Shown here piece after piece: positions 37,324-45,480 of a DNA stretch of 46,540 nucleotides. The stretch covers positions 1 through 46,540 of the forward strand of contig DAHUXH010000018.1 of the NCBI GenBank assembly GCA_027307235.1, given 5' to 3'. The notes beneath the pieces are model-generated. The model was not told the DNA's origin. It worked only from the letters and a program-made list of their open reading frames with translations, and did no database searches. A program made the translations under genes and the position numbers. This DNA is from Vulcanimicrobiota bacterium (GTDB lineage: Bacteria; Vulcanimicrobiota; Vulcanimicrobiia; Vulcanimicrobiales; Vulcanimicrobiaceae). Position 1 is the first letter of the stretch. Each line of letters starts with the position of its first letter.

Positions 37324-37662
37324 ATGATCCTTCGTCTTGCGGGCGCGCTCGCGCTCGGTGTGCTGATCCTCGCTGGTTGCAACAACGACACCTTGCCGCC
37401 CGGTGCGCGCACGGCGTCGCTGCGGGGCGTTGTCATCGACGACGCGACGCAGAAGCCCATCGCCGGTGCGACCGTGAGCGTGGAGACCGTCATGACCGCG
37501 TCAACCGATACCGCCGGCACCTTCAAGTTCGATCAAGTCCCAAGCGGCGACATCGACATCACGGTGCAGGCGCCGGGGTATCAGTCGTTCAGTGAACCGC
37601 TCAGCGTCACGCCGGGAACGACGACCTCGCTGAACATCAGTCTCAAGAAGACCTCGCCCTAG
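37324..37662 (+). CDS. Lipoprotein with carboxypeptidase-regulatory-like domain
   Basis: 112 residues. The lipobox LILAGC places the lipidated Cys at 19. After a short linker comes a single CarboxypepD_reg-like beta-sandwich (SLRGVVIDDATQKPIAGATV, DIDITVQAPGYQSFSEPL). Such domains are small adhesion or assembly modules. The gene stands alone, divergent from the beta-synthase gene and convergent with yvcK. Confidence 0.85.
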   Translation: MILRLAGALALGVLILAGCNNDTLPPGARTASLRGVVIDDATQKPIAGATVSVETVMTASTDTAGTFKFDQVPSGDIDITVQAPGYQSFSEPLSVTPGTTTSLNISLKKTSP

Positions 37663-37679
37663 GCTCCTCGCCGCGCTGG

Positions 37680-39026
37680 CTACGCGCGCGCGGGTCGTTC
37701 GTAGGCGTGCGGCGGCCGCACGAAGGTCGCGCGCTCCGCAACCGTGCGATCGATCGTCGAAACGATCACGTTCGCAAGGCGCTCGGGATCGTGGCGCACT
37801 TTCTCCACCTCGCTCATCACCTGCGCGCGAATCGGCGTCATGCCGAGTTCGGTGATGCGATCGATATCCGGGACGACCGGGACTTGGCCTTCCTCGGCAT
37901 AATAGTCGAGCAACCGGTGCGGCGGCTCGTCGTTGACGATCACGTAGTCACAGACGCGTTCGCCCGCATTCTCGATGAGCGCGGCGACGTGTTCCGATGC
38001 CGGCATCGCATCGGTTTCGCCGGGTTGCGTCATCACGTTGCAGACGTAAATCTTGACGGCCGCCGCCGCCGCGACTTCATGCGCGATGCGCGCGACCAGG
38101 AAATTCGGAAGAATCGACGTGAAGAGCGAGCCCGGGCCGAGCACGATCGCATCGGCCGAGCGAATCGCGTCGATCACTTCCTCGAGCGGCTGCGCATCGG
38201 GTGTATCGAAGAAGACGCGGCGGATGCGATGGGTCGATGCGCTGATCGACGTTTCGCCTTCGACGATCGTGCCGTCGTCCAAGCGCGCGCGCAACTTCAC
38301 CGCACCCAGCGTCGACGGCAGCACGCGGCCCTTGACGTTGAGCACGCGGCTGGACTCCTTGATCGCGCGATCGAAGTTGCCGGTGATGCCGGTCATCGCT
38401 GCGAGGAACAAATTTCCGAACGAATGGCCGATCAGCCCTTCGCCTTCGGTGAAGCGGTATTGAAAGAGGTCGGTGACGAGCGCTTCGTCGTCGGAGAGCG
38501 CCACCAAGCAGTTGCGAATGTCGCCCGGCGGCAGCACGCCGAGTTCTTTTTGCAGCCGTCCTGACGAGCCGCCGTCGTCGCTGACGGTGACCACGGCCGT
38601 GAGATTGGTGGTGTGACGTTTGAGGCCGCGCAACAAGGTCGAGAGTCCGGTGCCGCCGCCGATCGCGACGATCTTGTAGCCTTGGCGTAAACGCATCTCC
38701 GCGAGCGTGTCGACGATGCGGTTTTGTCCGCCCGATGCCGACGCGCGCGCCACCGCCCGCAAGACGGCGATCGCGCCGAAGTACATGCAAGCCAGGCCAA
38801 GCACGACGAAAATCCACGCGAGGTGAGTCGGCGGGAAGAAGTCGGCGACGACGTCGTCGATGACCTCGTTGACGTGCAGATCGATGCCGAGCGCCACCAC
38901 CCATCGGTCGAGACCGTCGACAAAGAGCGCCGCTCCGAGAACGACGAGCAGCATCCAGCGCTTGATTCCCAAGCCCGGAACCAGCCACCGCAAGCCGGTC
39001 ATCGCGCGCTCTTTCATGTCACTCAT
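37680..39026 (-). CDS. yvcK: YvcK/CofD-family gluconeogenesis factor with membrane anchor
   Basis: 448 residues. The YvcK core starts near 115 with KIVAIGGGTGLSTLLRGLKR and VTVSDDGGSSGRLQKELGVL, then LIGHSFGNLFLAAMT. YvcK proteins bind UDP-GlcNAc and affect cell-wall synthesis during gluconeogenic growth. Here about 110 N-terminal residues add two membrane helices (about 23–40 and 68–92), which the cytosolic Bacillus protein lacks. It follows rapZ with an ATGA overlap. The whiA partner of other Gram-positives is not present here. Confidence 0.93.
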   Translation of the reverse strand: MSDMKERAMTGLRWLVPGLGIKRWMLLVVLGAALFVDGLDRWVVALGIDLHVNEVIDDVVADFFPPTHLAWIFVVLGLACMYFGAIAVLRAVARASASGGQNRIVDTLAEMRLRQGYKIVAIGGGTGLSTLLRGLKRHTTNLTAVVTVSDDGGSSGRLQKELGVLPPGDIRNCLVALSDDEALVTDLFQYRFTEGEGLIGHSFGNLFLAAMTGITGNFDRAIKESSRVLNVKGRVLPSTLGAVKLRARLDDGTIVEGETSISASTHRIRRVFFDTPDAQPLEEVIDAIRSADAIVLGPGSLFTSILPNFLVARIAHEVAAAAAVKIYVCNVMTQPGETDAMPASEHVAALIENAGERVCDYVIVNDEPPHRLLDYYAEEGQVPVVPDIDRITELGMTPIRAQVMSEVEKVRHDPERLANVIVSTIDRTVAERATFVRPPHAYERPARA

Positions 39027-39883
39027 AGAGAACGCCCCACATCGCGATTCGCGACGTGAATCCGCACGTCATGAAGTTTGCCGTAATGACGAGCAAGACG
39101 CTCGGCGACGTAGACGGAACGATGCTGACCGCCGGTGCAACCGACGCCGATCGACAGACGCGTTTTTCCCTCGGCGACATACCGGGGAAGCGTGAAGTCG
39201 AGCAGCGAGGTAACGTGATCCAGGAATGGCTGCAGTGCATCGTCTTCTTCGATGAACGCGGCTACTTTCGCATGAGTTCCGTCGAGTGGGCGGAGGGTTT
39301 CAACGTAGTTCGGATTGCGCAGAAAGCGCACGTCGAAGAGCAGATCAAGATCGATCGGTAAACCGTATTTGAAACCGAACGCGACGAGCGTGACCATCAT
39401 CGGCGCCACCCCGCTGTCGGTGAAGCCTTCGACGATGTGCGTGCGCAATTGCGCTTGCGTCAGGTCGCTCGTGTCGATCATCTGCGTCGCGCGTTCCCGC
39501 AGCGGCGAGAGCGCCGTGCGTTCGCGTGCGATCGCTTCACGCAAGGTTCCCGATTGTGCGAGCGGATGGCGGTGGCGGGTCTCGCTGTACCGGCGCACGA
39601 GCACCTCGTCGCGCGCATCAAGAAAGAGCACCTCGCAGCCGTGCAACGTGCGCGCGGCGTCGACGGCGACGGCGGGATTGCCGAGCGCGGCGTCCCCGCG
39701 CGCGTCGATCGCCAAAGCCACGTTCTCGACGTTCGCCTCGGCAAGGATACGGAGCGCCGGCTCGATCAGCCCGGAAGGAAGATGGTCGATGCAGTAGTAG
39801 CCGAGATCCTCGAACGTCTTCATCGCCTGACTCTTGCCCGCGCCGGAGAGACCGGTTACAAATACCAGACGGCGATGCGTCAC
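39023..39883 (-). CDS. rapZ: RapZ/YvcJ nucleotide-binding protein
   Basis: 286 residues. Walker A is GLSGAGKS (about 11–18), then GYYCIDHLPSGLI, and the C-terminal domain has SIGVGCTGGQHRSVYVAERLA. RapZ binds RNA and UDP-GlcNAc-related signals; in Gram-positives YvcJ is less defined. The start is GTG 39883, at the family N-terminus (THRRLVFVTGLSG); the longer open frame is ignored. It is coupled to yvcK and divergent from the DUF2203 gene, 24 bases away. Confidence 0.94.
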   Translation of the reverse strand: MTHRRLVFVTGLSGAGKSQAMKTFEDLGYYCIDHLPSGLIEPALRILAEANVENVALAIDARGDAALGNPAVAVDAARTLHGCEVLFLDARDEVLVRRYSETRHRHPLAQSGTLREAIARERTALSPLRERATQMIDTSDLTQAQLRTHIVEGFTDSGVAPMMVTLVAFGFKYGLPIDLDLLFDVRFLRNPNYVETLRPLDGTHAKVAAFIEEDDALQPFLDHVTSLLDFTLPRYVAEGKTRLSIGVGCTGGQHRSVYVAERLARHYGKLHDVRIHVANRDVGRSL

Positions 39884-39907
39884 GTTCGCGCCAGTTTCGG
39901 ATGTGCC

Positions 39908-40300
39908 ATGAAGAATTTTTCGCGGGATCAAGCCAACGCCCTCATCCCCAAGATCGCGCCCCTGGCTGAAGAGCTGCTGACGCTGCGACGCGACCTTGCC
40001 ATCCAGATATTGGAGTGCGAGGCTGCCGGCCGCAACGTCGCAAGCGAAGCCCCGCGCCTGGCGGGATTGCGCTCGCCGCTTCCGCCGCTGCGATTCGGGG
40101 AAATGAAGAGCGAGATCGTCCGGCTCGTGCATCGCATCGAAGGCTTCGGCTGCATCGTCAAGGACCTGGATTTGGGACTCATCGACTTCCCCGCCTTGCG
40201 CGGCGGCCGGCCCATATACCTGTGCTGGAAGGCCGGCGAGGCCCATGTCGACTATTGGCATGAGCGTGATGAGGGCTTCCCCCACCGGAAACCCGTGTAG
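39908..40300 (+). CDS. DUF2203 protein
   Basis: 130 residues. The N-terminal FSRDQANALIPKIAPLAEEL helix and the C-terminal VKDLDLGLIDFPALR, IYLCWKAGE and WHERDEGF motifs define DUF2203, a family of unknown function. The TAG stop (40298–40300) lies inside the outer arm of palindromic repeat copy 2. Confidence 0.88.
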   Translation: MKNFSRDQANALIPKIAPLAEELLTLRRDLAIQILECEAAGRNVASEAPRLAGLRSPLPPLRFGEMKSEIVRLVHRIEGFGCIVKDLDLGLIDFPALRGGRPIYLCWKAGEAHVDYWHERDEGFPHRKPV

Positions 40301-40410
40301 GAAGCGCTCTCTTTTTCGCCGGGCCTTCGTTGCGTAGAGGCTCGTGTACCAGAGTACACTTCGCCTCTCCGCGCCTCGGCCGGACGAAAAATAGAGCGCT
40401 TCCTACACGG
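40293..40410. repeat. Palindromic intergenic repeat, copy 2
   Basis: Outer arms of 26 bases (40293–40318 and 40385–40410) are complementary except at one position. The core (about 40321–40384) contains the hairpin GAGGC…GTGTAC-CAGA-GTACAC…GCCTC and matches the reverse complement of copy 1. It lies between the convergent DUF2203 and DUF1858 genes and may act as a bidirectional terminator. Confidence 0.88.
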
Positions 40411-40444
40411 ATTTCGCTGGCAGGCTGCTGACGGGGGCTTTGTT

Positions 40445-40849
40445 TTAGCTGGGGGTGGCGGTGGCTTCTACGGCGATGAAGTCTTCGGCTAGGCCTTGGA
40501 GGCGGACTTCGCCGAACTCGGCGGTGTAGGCGCCGCTTTCGTAGCCGGTGATCTCGCCGATCTCGGGGACGGTCGCAAGTTGAGGAATCTTCGCGCGAAT
40601 CTCGTCGGGAATGCGCACTTTGTCGCCGACCGCAAGGCCGTTCTCTTGCCACAGCGCGTTGAGGCCGTCGAGCAGCATCGGCAGCGGGATGCCGTAATCT
40701 TCGCTGATCGCGCCGATGGTGTGGGATTCGCTGATCGCGCAATTCGAGCAGCCGCCCAAATGGAAGCGCGCGAAGACGCGCCGCGCGCCCGCGTGCAGGC
40801 GAAAAGCTTGGTCAACGGTCATGTCGGGGGTGAAACGCTGGTCGGTCAT
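40445..40849 (-). CDS. DUF1858-domain protein
   Basis: 134 residues. The N-terminal part, MTVDQAFRLHAGARRVFARF then HLGGCSNCAISESHTIGA, is the DUF1858 helical domain with its CxxC, found in hybrid-cluster and ScdA-like redox proteins. A beta-rich C-terminal half is unassigned. AAGGAG ribosome site before the ATG. It follows rnpB on the same strand by 78 bases. Confidence 0.85.
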   Translation of the reverse strand: MTDQRFTPDMTVDQAFRLHAGARRVFARFHLGGCSNCAISESHTIGAISEDYGIPLPMLLDGLNALWQENGLAVGDKVRIPDEIRAKIPQLATVPEIGEITGYESGAYTAEFGEVRLQGLAEDFIAVEATATPS

Positions 40850-40927
40850 GGGAACTCCTTGCCTGATGTACTTCTTTTCAACGGGGCCGGTTCTCCCCCG
40901 GTTGCAACGGCCGCTGGGAATCATTGT

Positions 40928-41299
40928 GCGGAGTACGCCTGTAAGCCGGATTCTGTATCCCGCGCAGTGCGCGAAATGATGACCATCTCTCTGGGGCACG
41001 CGTTACCGCGCACCTCGGTGCAACGTAGCTCGTTCGGACGGGCCGTCCGTCCCTTGCGGGAAGTCGAGCGGTCTTGCTTCAGGTGGGGTTTACCCGAACG
41101 CGCGTCACCGCAACGTTCCGTGAGCTCTTACCTCACGATTTCACCCTTACCCGCATCGACGCCGTGAAGCGCCGCGCCGGCGGTATGTTTCTGTGGCACT
41201 TTCCTTCGAGTTGCCTCGACAGGACGTTATCCTGCACCCTGCCCGATGAAGCCCGGACTTTCCTCACCGTTGAAGGCGCGGTCATCCGGCGTACTCCGC
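40928..41299 (-). ncRNA. rnpB: RNase P RNA (type A)
   Basis: About 372 bases. The ends pair over 12 bp as P1 (GCGGAGTACGCC with GGCGTACTCCGC). The universally conserved GAGGAAAGTCCGGGC near the 5' end, ACAGAAA in the middle and ATACAGAATCCGGCTTA near the 3' end are all present. It is the catalytic RNA that trims tRNA 5' leaders. Confidence 0.96.
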
Positions 41300-41305
41300 A
41301 TCATC

Positions 41306-41335
41306 ACTGTACCGAACAACCAGCAACAACGGCAA
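41306..41335 (-). promoter_or_regulatory. Promoter for rnpB
   Basis: On the minus strand TTGCCG (41330–41335), 18 bases and TACAGT (41306–41311). The expected start, about seven bases downstream, coincides with the first base of rnpB. Confidence 0.65.
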
Positions 41336-41349
41336 GGACCATGCAAGCG

Positions 41350-41793
41350 TCAAGCCCTCGCCTTGCGCGGCCGGCCACCCTTGCGCCCATTCTTGCGGGC
41401 CGCCGTCCGCTTGGCTTCCGACCGCGACGCGCCTCCGATTTTTCCGGCTTCGCTCATCCACTTGCGGGTTCCAAAAACGCCGTCGATCAAACCCGGCACG
41501 TAGTGGTCGACGTCGAGCGATTCCCAATGAAGCGAGGTGCCATCGTCTTCGAGCTGCACCTTCGCAACATCGCTCGGATTTGCGTCCGCTAAGCCCTGCA
41601 GAAGTTTTCGCGGGATCGCAAGTTCGACGCCGGATGCGAGTCGTAGTGCAAGCGTGTCATCATCCGCGCAATATCTCACAGCGATCGCTCGCGGTCGAAA
41701 AGGATCTTGCTCGTACGCCTTACCGCGCGCGATCGCGATGCCGATGCCCGCTTCCGTCACGTCGGCCCGTGCGGTCCCCTTCCCGATGGTCAT
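41350..41793 (-). CDS. DUF2442 protein with basic AT-hook-like tail
   Basis: 147 residues. The central region (YCADDDTLALRLASGVELAI then PRKLLQGL) is DUF2442, often the antitoxin-like partner of DUF4160. A basic C-terminus (NGRKGGRPRKARA) resembles an AT hook and suggests DNA binding. The ATG at 41793 overlaps the DUF4160 stop and has GGGAGAG upstream. Confidence 0.8.
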   Translation of the reverse strand: MTIGKGTARADVTEAGIGIAIARGKAYEQDPFRPRAIAVRYCADDDTLALRLASGVELAIPRKLLQGLADANPSDVAKVQLEDDGTSLHWESLDVDHYVPGLIDGVFGTRKWMSEAGKIGGASRSEAKRTAARKNGRKGGRPRKARA

Positions 41794-41993
41794 TGCATAC
41801 TCTCCCAAAGTCGCGTGAGCTCGCTCGTTTTTGCGTTGCGAATCGCATTGTTGCGGCGGGCGATGACGACGCGGCGATCAAGAGTCAACTCCACGATCAC
41901 GTGGCCGTCGCCGATCAACGCATGAACGCGGCGCCGTTCATGATCCTGCGGATACACGCGAAACCGGACCCCGCCGAAGCGAACGGTACTCAC
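41790..41993 (-). CDS. DUF4160-like protein
   Basis: 67 residues (start GTG): a beta hairpin (VRFRVYPQDHERRRVHALIG, then VIVELTLDRRV) and a C-terminal helix ending LTRLWESMQ. The layout fits DUF4160, and the overlapping DUF2442 gene supports a two-gene toxin–antitoxin-like module. Whether it is toxic is unknown. Confidence 0.7.
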   Translation of the reverse strand: MSTVRFGGVRFRVYPQDHERRRVHALIGDGHVIVELTLDRRVVIARRNNAIRNAKTSELTRLWESMQ

Positions 41994-41995
41994 GA

Positions 41996-42025
41996 ATTAT
42001 AACCCAAACGCTTTTGGTTCTTCAA
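41996..42025 (-). promoter_or_regulatory. Promoter-like sequence before the DUF4160 gene
   Basis: On the minus strand TTGAAG (42020–42025), 18 bases and a perfect TATAAT (41996–42001). The -10 is only two bases before the GTG, so transcription would begin inside the first codons; either the start codon is further in, or the promoter call is wrong. Confidence 0.4.
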
Positions 42026-42060
42026 GGGCCGATAAGCGCCCACTTGTAGAATATCAAGGT

Positions 42061-42084
42061 GGCCCGGCTCAAAAGAGCCGGGCC
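42061..42084 (-). terminator. Perfect 10-bp hairpin, probably the original tRNA-Ala terminator
   Basis: GGCCCGGCTC-AAAA-GAGCCGGGCC. On the minus strand it lies just downstream of the displaced tRNA-Ala 3' fragment, where a tRNA terminator would be, but it lacks a long T-run. Confidence 0.55.
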
Positions 42085-42091
42085 GCGTCAA

Positions 42092-42115
42092 TTGGTGGAG
42101 GCAAGGAGACTCGAA
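42092..42115. repeat. Left attachment-site repeat (tRNA-Ala 3' fragment)
   Basis: 24 bases identical to 45935–45958, which is the 3' end of the tRNA-Ala(GGC) gene including its CCA. The two copies diverge on both sides. This is the hallmark of site-specific integration into a tRNA gene. Confidence 0.88.
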
Positions 42116-42407
42116 AACGGCTCGCTGTCGCCAGGGCGGGTTTTTAGCGGCCGCCAGCGTGGGGGCCTCCCTACGAAATGGGCGCCCGAGGGTACCAACG
42201 GACCTCGTAAGCCGCGCTGGATGGCAACAGAAATGGCGACGGATTGCTGCCTCCGCATGTCCTTTGCGAGCCTGCGGCAGCCTCGCCGGTGGAGCCGCGA
42301 AAATCGTTAACGCGCCGGCAACTTATCAGGGATTGCGCGTTCTAACTAATGCAATGTTGTCGCACTTCGAATTCGAAAACAAATGCGGTCGAAGTTGTTA
42401 CTTGGCG
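42116..42407. other. Left end of the element, no gene seen
   Basis: Apart from the paired motifs at 42221–42243 I see no convincing gene here; the open frames have no recognisable features. It is probably integrase-binding and remnant sequence. Confidence 0.5.
42221..42243. repeat. Arm-type tandem motif, left
   Basis: ATGGCAACAGA and ATGGCGACGGA in tandem. They match the tandem GGGCAACAAGA/TGGCAACAAG at the right end of the element and may be integrase arm-binding sites. Confidence 0.45.
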
Positions 42408-43415
42408 CTATGTCCTTCGGTAATACGGCAGTCCCCATTGCCGAGAGAAGCCATCAGCCCGGGGAAGTAGCGCAGTTACCTCATAGCTTGCATATTGATC
42501 GCGGTTGTCTGCCGCTTTGTGGTTGTCAAAGACTAGATATCTGTGCTGATTACGACCTGTGACTCGGGGCACTGGCACTGATTTGCGCACCTCATTCGGC
42601 AGGGAGACTAAGGGAAGGCTGTGCACTGCTTGGAATAAGTTTTCAAGTGGCGTTCCATCCTGGCGAAAGGTCGAATCAAAAGGCAGCGTTGCTGAGTACA
42701 CTTCCTGAAAATGGTGCTGCAGCGTCGTATTTAAAACGTCGGCGATTTTGTAAAGTAAGTAATAAAGTCGACGGAGATCGTAGTTGAAAGAGTTTGCGGC
42801 GTGCTGGTCGCGAGCGTTTGGATGATAAACGGGGTCGGGAATTATCACTCCAGATTCATCAACGCATTCGAGATAGTAACCGCACACTCGAACCATATCG
42901 CTCATACGGGTGAGCGAGACTGTGCCAAACCGCTTGCTCGAATGCTTGAGTTCGTTGAAGATATCCAGAAAAAAAATCGCCTCGGACAGGTGCGATCGGT
43001 AGAGGTTTTCAGCCGTATATCCGTGTTCTTTTAGCCACTTCCAAACTTCGATAGACGGCCCATTTTTTTCCGGTTTGCAGCATCCTAAGATGATTTCGTA
43101 GGCCGCGTTATAGTAGTTCGTGAATGCAAATAGCGTTCCCGACAGCTTCTGCAGCAACTCCTTATTGTCTGTCAACGGCGCGCTCGTCTGGTGCAGATTG
43201 ACCGTCTGAACTAAGTCAAGAAGAGCCGATGCGAAATCGGCTAGTTGCAGGTTGAAAATTCCGCCCGGATGCCGGACTCGGTAGTGACGGTAGCCGTCGG
43301 TAAATTGTCCTACGCTCGCGAGGTGACCGAGCACCGGTGGCACATGCCCTAACGTTTCAGTTAACTGAATTCGCAGCTTCACGCCCATCGGCGTAGCATT
43401 CGCTTCGATAAGCAA
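42408..43415 (-). CDS. Unknown protein of the element
   Basis: 335 residues (TTG 43415, or 326 from ATG 43388). Largely helical: FASALLDLVQTVNLHQTS, NYYNAAYEIILGCCKP, FFLDIFNELKHSSKRF and NYDLRRLYYLLYKIADVLN. The N-x-LKH motif and helical character recall HEPN-type proteins, but the catalytic R-x4-H is not present, so I make no such call. Codon use and base composition differ from the host genes. No function assigned. Confidence 0.62.
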   Translation of the reverse strand: MLIEANATPMGVKLRIQLTETLGHVPPVLGHLASVGQFTDGYRHYRVRHPGGIFNLQLADFASALLDLVQTVNLHQTSAPLTDNKELLQKLSGTLFAFTNYYNAAYEIILGCCKPEKNGPSIEVWKWLKEHGYTAENLYRSHLSEAIFFLDIFNELKHSSKRFGTVSLTRMSDMVRVCGYYLECVDESGVIIPDPVYHPNARDQHAANSFNYDLRRLYYLLYKIADVLNTTLQHHFQEVYSATLPFDSTFRQDGTPLENLFQAVHSLPLVSLPNEVRKSVPVPRVTGRNQHRYLVFDNHKAADNRDQYASYEVTALLPRADGFSRQWGLPYYRRT

Positions 43416-43712
43416 CTTTCTTCGGTGGCCGGCTTAACGGCAGTGGACCGCATCTCCCATGTGCTTGGCCTTCCCGCTGAACCGCAAAGGGCCGCATACT
43501 TTATGTCGCTCTCGTTAGGTGTGCCATGCAGTCGACCCACCCCGTAATGGTCCGCGACCGGATCTGAGCACTTACTGGAGGGAGTCAATTCTGAACTGCG
43601 CGGGTTCCGCCGCTATCAACGATGATCACGCAAATCTTGAGACAACCGGTTAGGCTTTGTTTGGCTGCGGTGAACCAGGAGCGCTCGCCAGTACGACCAA
43701 TTCAACGGAACC
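43416..43712. other. Intergenic stretch between divergent element genes
   Basis: 297 bases between the start of the minus-strand gene and the HNH-like gene. It should hold both promoters; I see no strong consensus and no repeats. Confidence 0.4.
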
Positions 43713-44804
43713 GTGTCAGACGACTCGTGCCTCTATTGCAGCAATGTTACTGGTTCACTCGAGCACGTGTTAGCGTCGGGTATTGGAGGCCGCCTTGCCA
43801 GAAGAGACCTCCTCTGCGGTTATCACAACAATGAGTGTGGTAAATGGGCCGACGATGTTTTGTGTGATCAGTTTGAATTTGCGATTCACTCGTTGGAGGT
43901 CCTAAAGGGAGACGGCACGCGGGGAACTACGTGGCATAACTTGCAGTCCGACGAAGGGGACCGCTTTGACGTTCTGCCGACTTTCCGATTCCGCATGCGC
44001 CATACTGTTACCGAATCTTCTGAAGGCGCTATTGAAATCACCGGAACGGAGCAGAAGCCGCTTAACAAGATCGGAAAGCAGTTATCAGCGATAGCTGACC
44101 AAAAGTCTTCCAGAACTGAGGTCCGGCGTTATAATTTTAGAACGCCTGTCAGCACGCACGGACCCGGAACCCGCGGGATTGTGAAAGCAGCACTGCATTT
44201 CGTGGCGACCGCAACACGTGAGCGCGATAGGATGCGCGAAATCTGCCAAAGCCTCGCCAGCACGCTTTTTAGCAACGACGAGCCAGCGAACGTTGAGGTT
44301 ATCCCATACGAGGTTATGGACAATGGAAGCGAAGCTACCCGTCATGAACTGCTTGCTTGGAACGAGGGCGACGCGACACTGGTTCGCGTAAAAATCTTTA
44401 ACCTCGTTACTTACCTCGTGCGCCTCCCGTTTGTAGAGTTACAACCAACACGATACCGCCAGGATACCCGCACTGGTATTAAGGTGATTAGCGCGACTCT
44501 GGCGCCCCATTTGATTGTGGACGCTTCGCTGGCAACCCCAGACGGCTATCGAAAAGAATTTGCGCGTCGCGTTGACGCCGTTGTCGCCATCGGTTCGTGC
44601 AAGTCCGACATAGTGAGCATTTTAGATGACGTGCTCGGTTCATCGGCATACCGGATGGCAATTGGGAGCGAAGCCCGCGCTCGGATTCTTGAGAATAAGC
44701 TACGCGAGCGGTTCCAGCCGCGCGCTGGCGTCTTTGAACCATGGGTAGCGCGCGAAATCGTTACGTTCGGGAAGCGCCGCATTTCGGAAATGTCAAAGAT
44801 TTAG
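43713..44804 (+). CDS. HNH-endonuclease-like protein
   Basis: 363 residues. The first 50 hold a zinc-knuckle HNH signature: CLYC (6–9), LEHVLASGIGGRL (16–28), then LLCGYHNNECGKWADDVL with Cys 35, His 38 and Asn 39–40. The remaining 310 residues are a mixed fold with no family I know. HNH domains of this kind occur in phage and defence nucleases. The start is GTG 43713 after GGAACC. Host-unlike base composition. Confidence 0.72.
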   Translation: MSDDSCLYCSNVTGSLEHVLASGIGGRLARRDLLCGYHNNECGKWADDVLCDQFEFAIHSLEVLKGDGTRGTTWHNLQSDEGDRFDVLPTFRFRMRHTVTESSEGAIEITGTEQKPLNKIGKQLSAIADQKSSRTEVRRYNFRTPVSTHGPGTRGIVKAALHFVATATRERDRMREICQSLASTLFSNDEPANVEVIPYEVMDNGSEATRHELLAWNEGDATLVRVKIFNLVTYLVRLPFVELQPTRYRQDTRTGIKVISATLAPHLIVDASLATPDGYRKEFARRVDAVVAIGSCKSDIVSILDDVLGSSAYRMAIGSEARARILENKLRERFQPRAGVFEPWVAREIVTFGKRRISEMSKI

Positions 44805-44874
44805 CGACGCGACTGCAATCATTTATTGCCCATGGTTTTGTGTGCACTCCGAGCGTTAATTTTACGATGGCGGT

Positions 44875-45480
44875 TTAGACTATCGGCTTATTGAGGGCGC
44901 TCATTCGGCTCTCTATGTCCGAAACGGCCTCAGGATCAAAGCGCCGAAAACTTGACCAGAACGCATGGCGGCACCGATCGCGAAAAGATACGCCGTCGTC
45001 ATCGGTCCCAGCGAACAAGCGTAACAGAGCCTCAAAGGCCAGAGTATAGCGCGCCTTGGGAATAACGCCTTCGCGTACAAGGTATCGGGACAGCTGTGCC
45101 ACCATTGCTGGCGCTACCTGCGGCTCGTAGAGCATAGCGCAGGTAGGAACCTCTACCACGTGAGCGTTCGAAATAGCCTGACCAAATAAGAGTAGGTTTC
45201 GCGTCGCCTGTAGCGACGACAAGGTAAGATAGTCCGCCTGCGATACGACCCATTCCTGAAACTCGACAGGGATTGCGCCGCCTTGCATAACGCGCAGGTC
45301 ACCTATAATTTCACCGCTCGGTCTTTCCGCCTCCGCTATGCAAGCGTTGCGCCAGTTATTGTAGACACGTCGCACGGTATTTGGAGATGTCGACTTCTGC
45401 CTCAGCCCCTCGTGACGAGGGGAAGGTACTACGATGAGCGCGGCGGCCGAACCAACGCGCAAGATAGACTCCACGCCCAT
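44875..45480 (-). CDS. Unknown protein of the element
   Basis: 201 residues. The first third reads ILRVGSAAALIVVPSPRHEG, then VYNNWRNACIAEAERPSGE; the rest is helical (VAPAMVAQLSRYLVREGV). It overlaps the upstream minus-strand frame by 125 bases in another phase, so the two may be one frameshifted gene or an overlapping pair. No family recognised. Confidence 0.5.
   Translation of the reverse strand: MGVESILRVGSAAALIVVPSPRHEGLRQKSTSPNTVRRVYNNWRNACIAEAERPSGEIIGDLRVMQGGAIPVEFQEWVVSQADYLTLSSLQATRNLLLFGQAISNAHVVEVPTCAMLYEPQVAPAMVAQLSRYLVREGVIPKARYTLAFEALLRLFAGTDDDGVSFRDRCRHAFWSSFRRFDPEAVSDIESRMSALNKPIV

Noticed and set aside
42408-43415. HEPN toxin call for the helical element protein
   Set aside because: It is helical and has NELKH, but the R-x4-6-H catalytic motif was not found.
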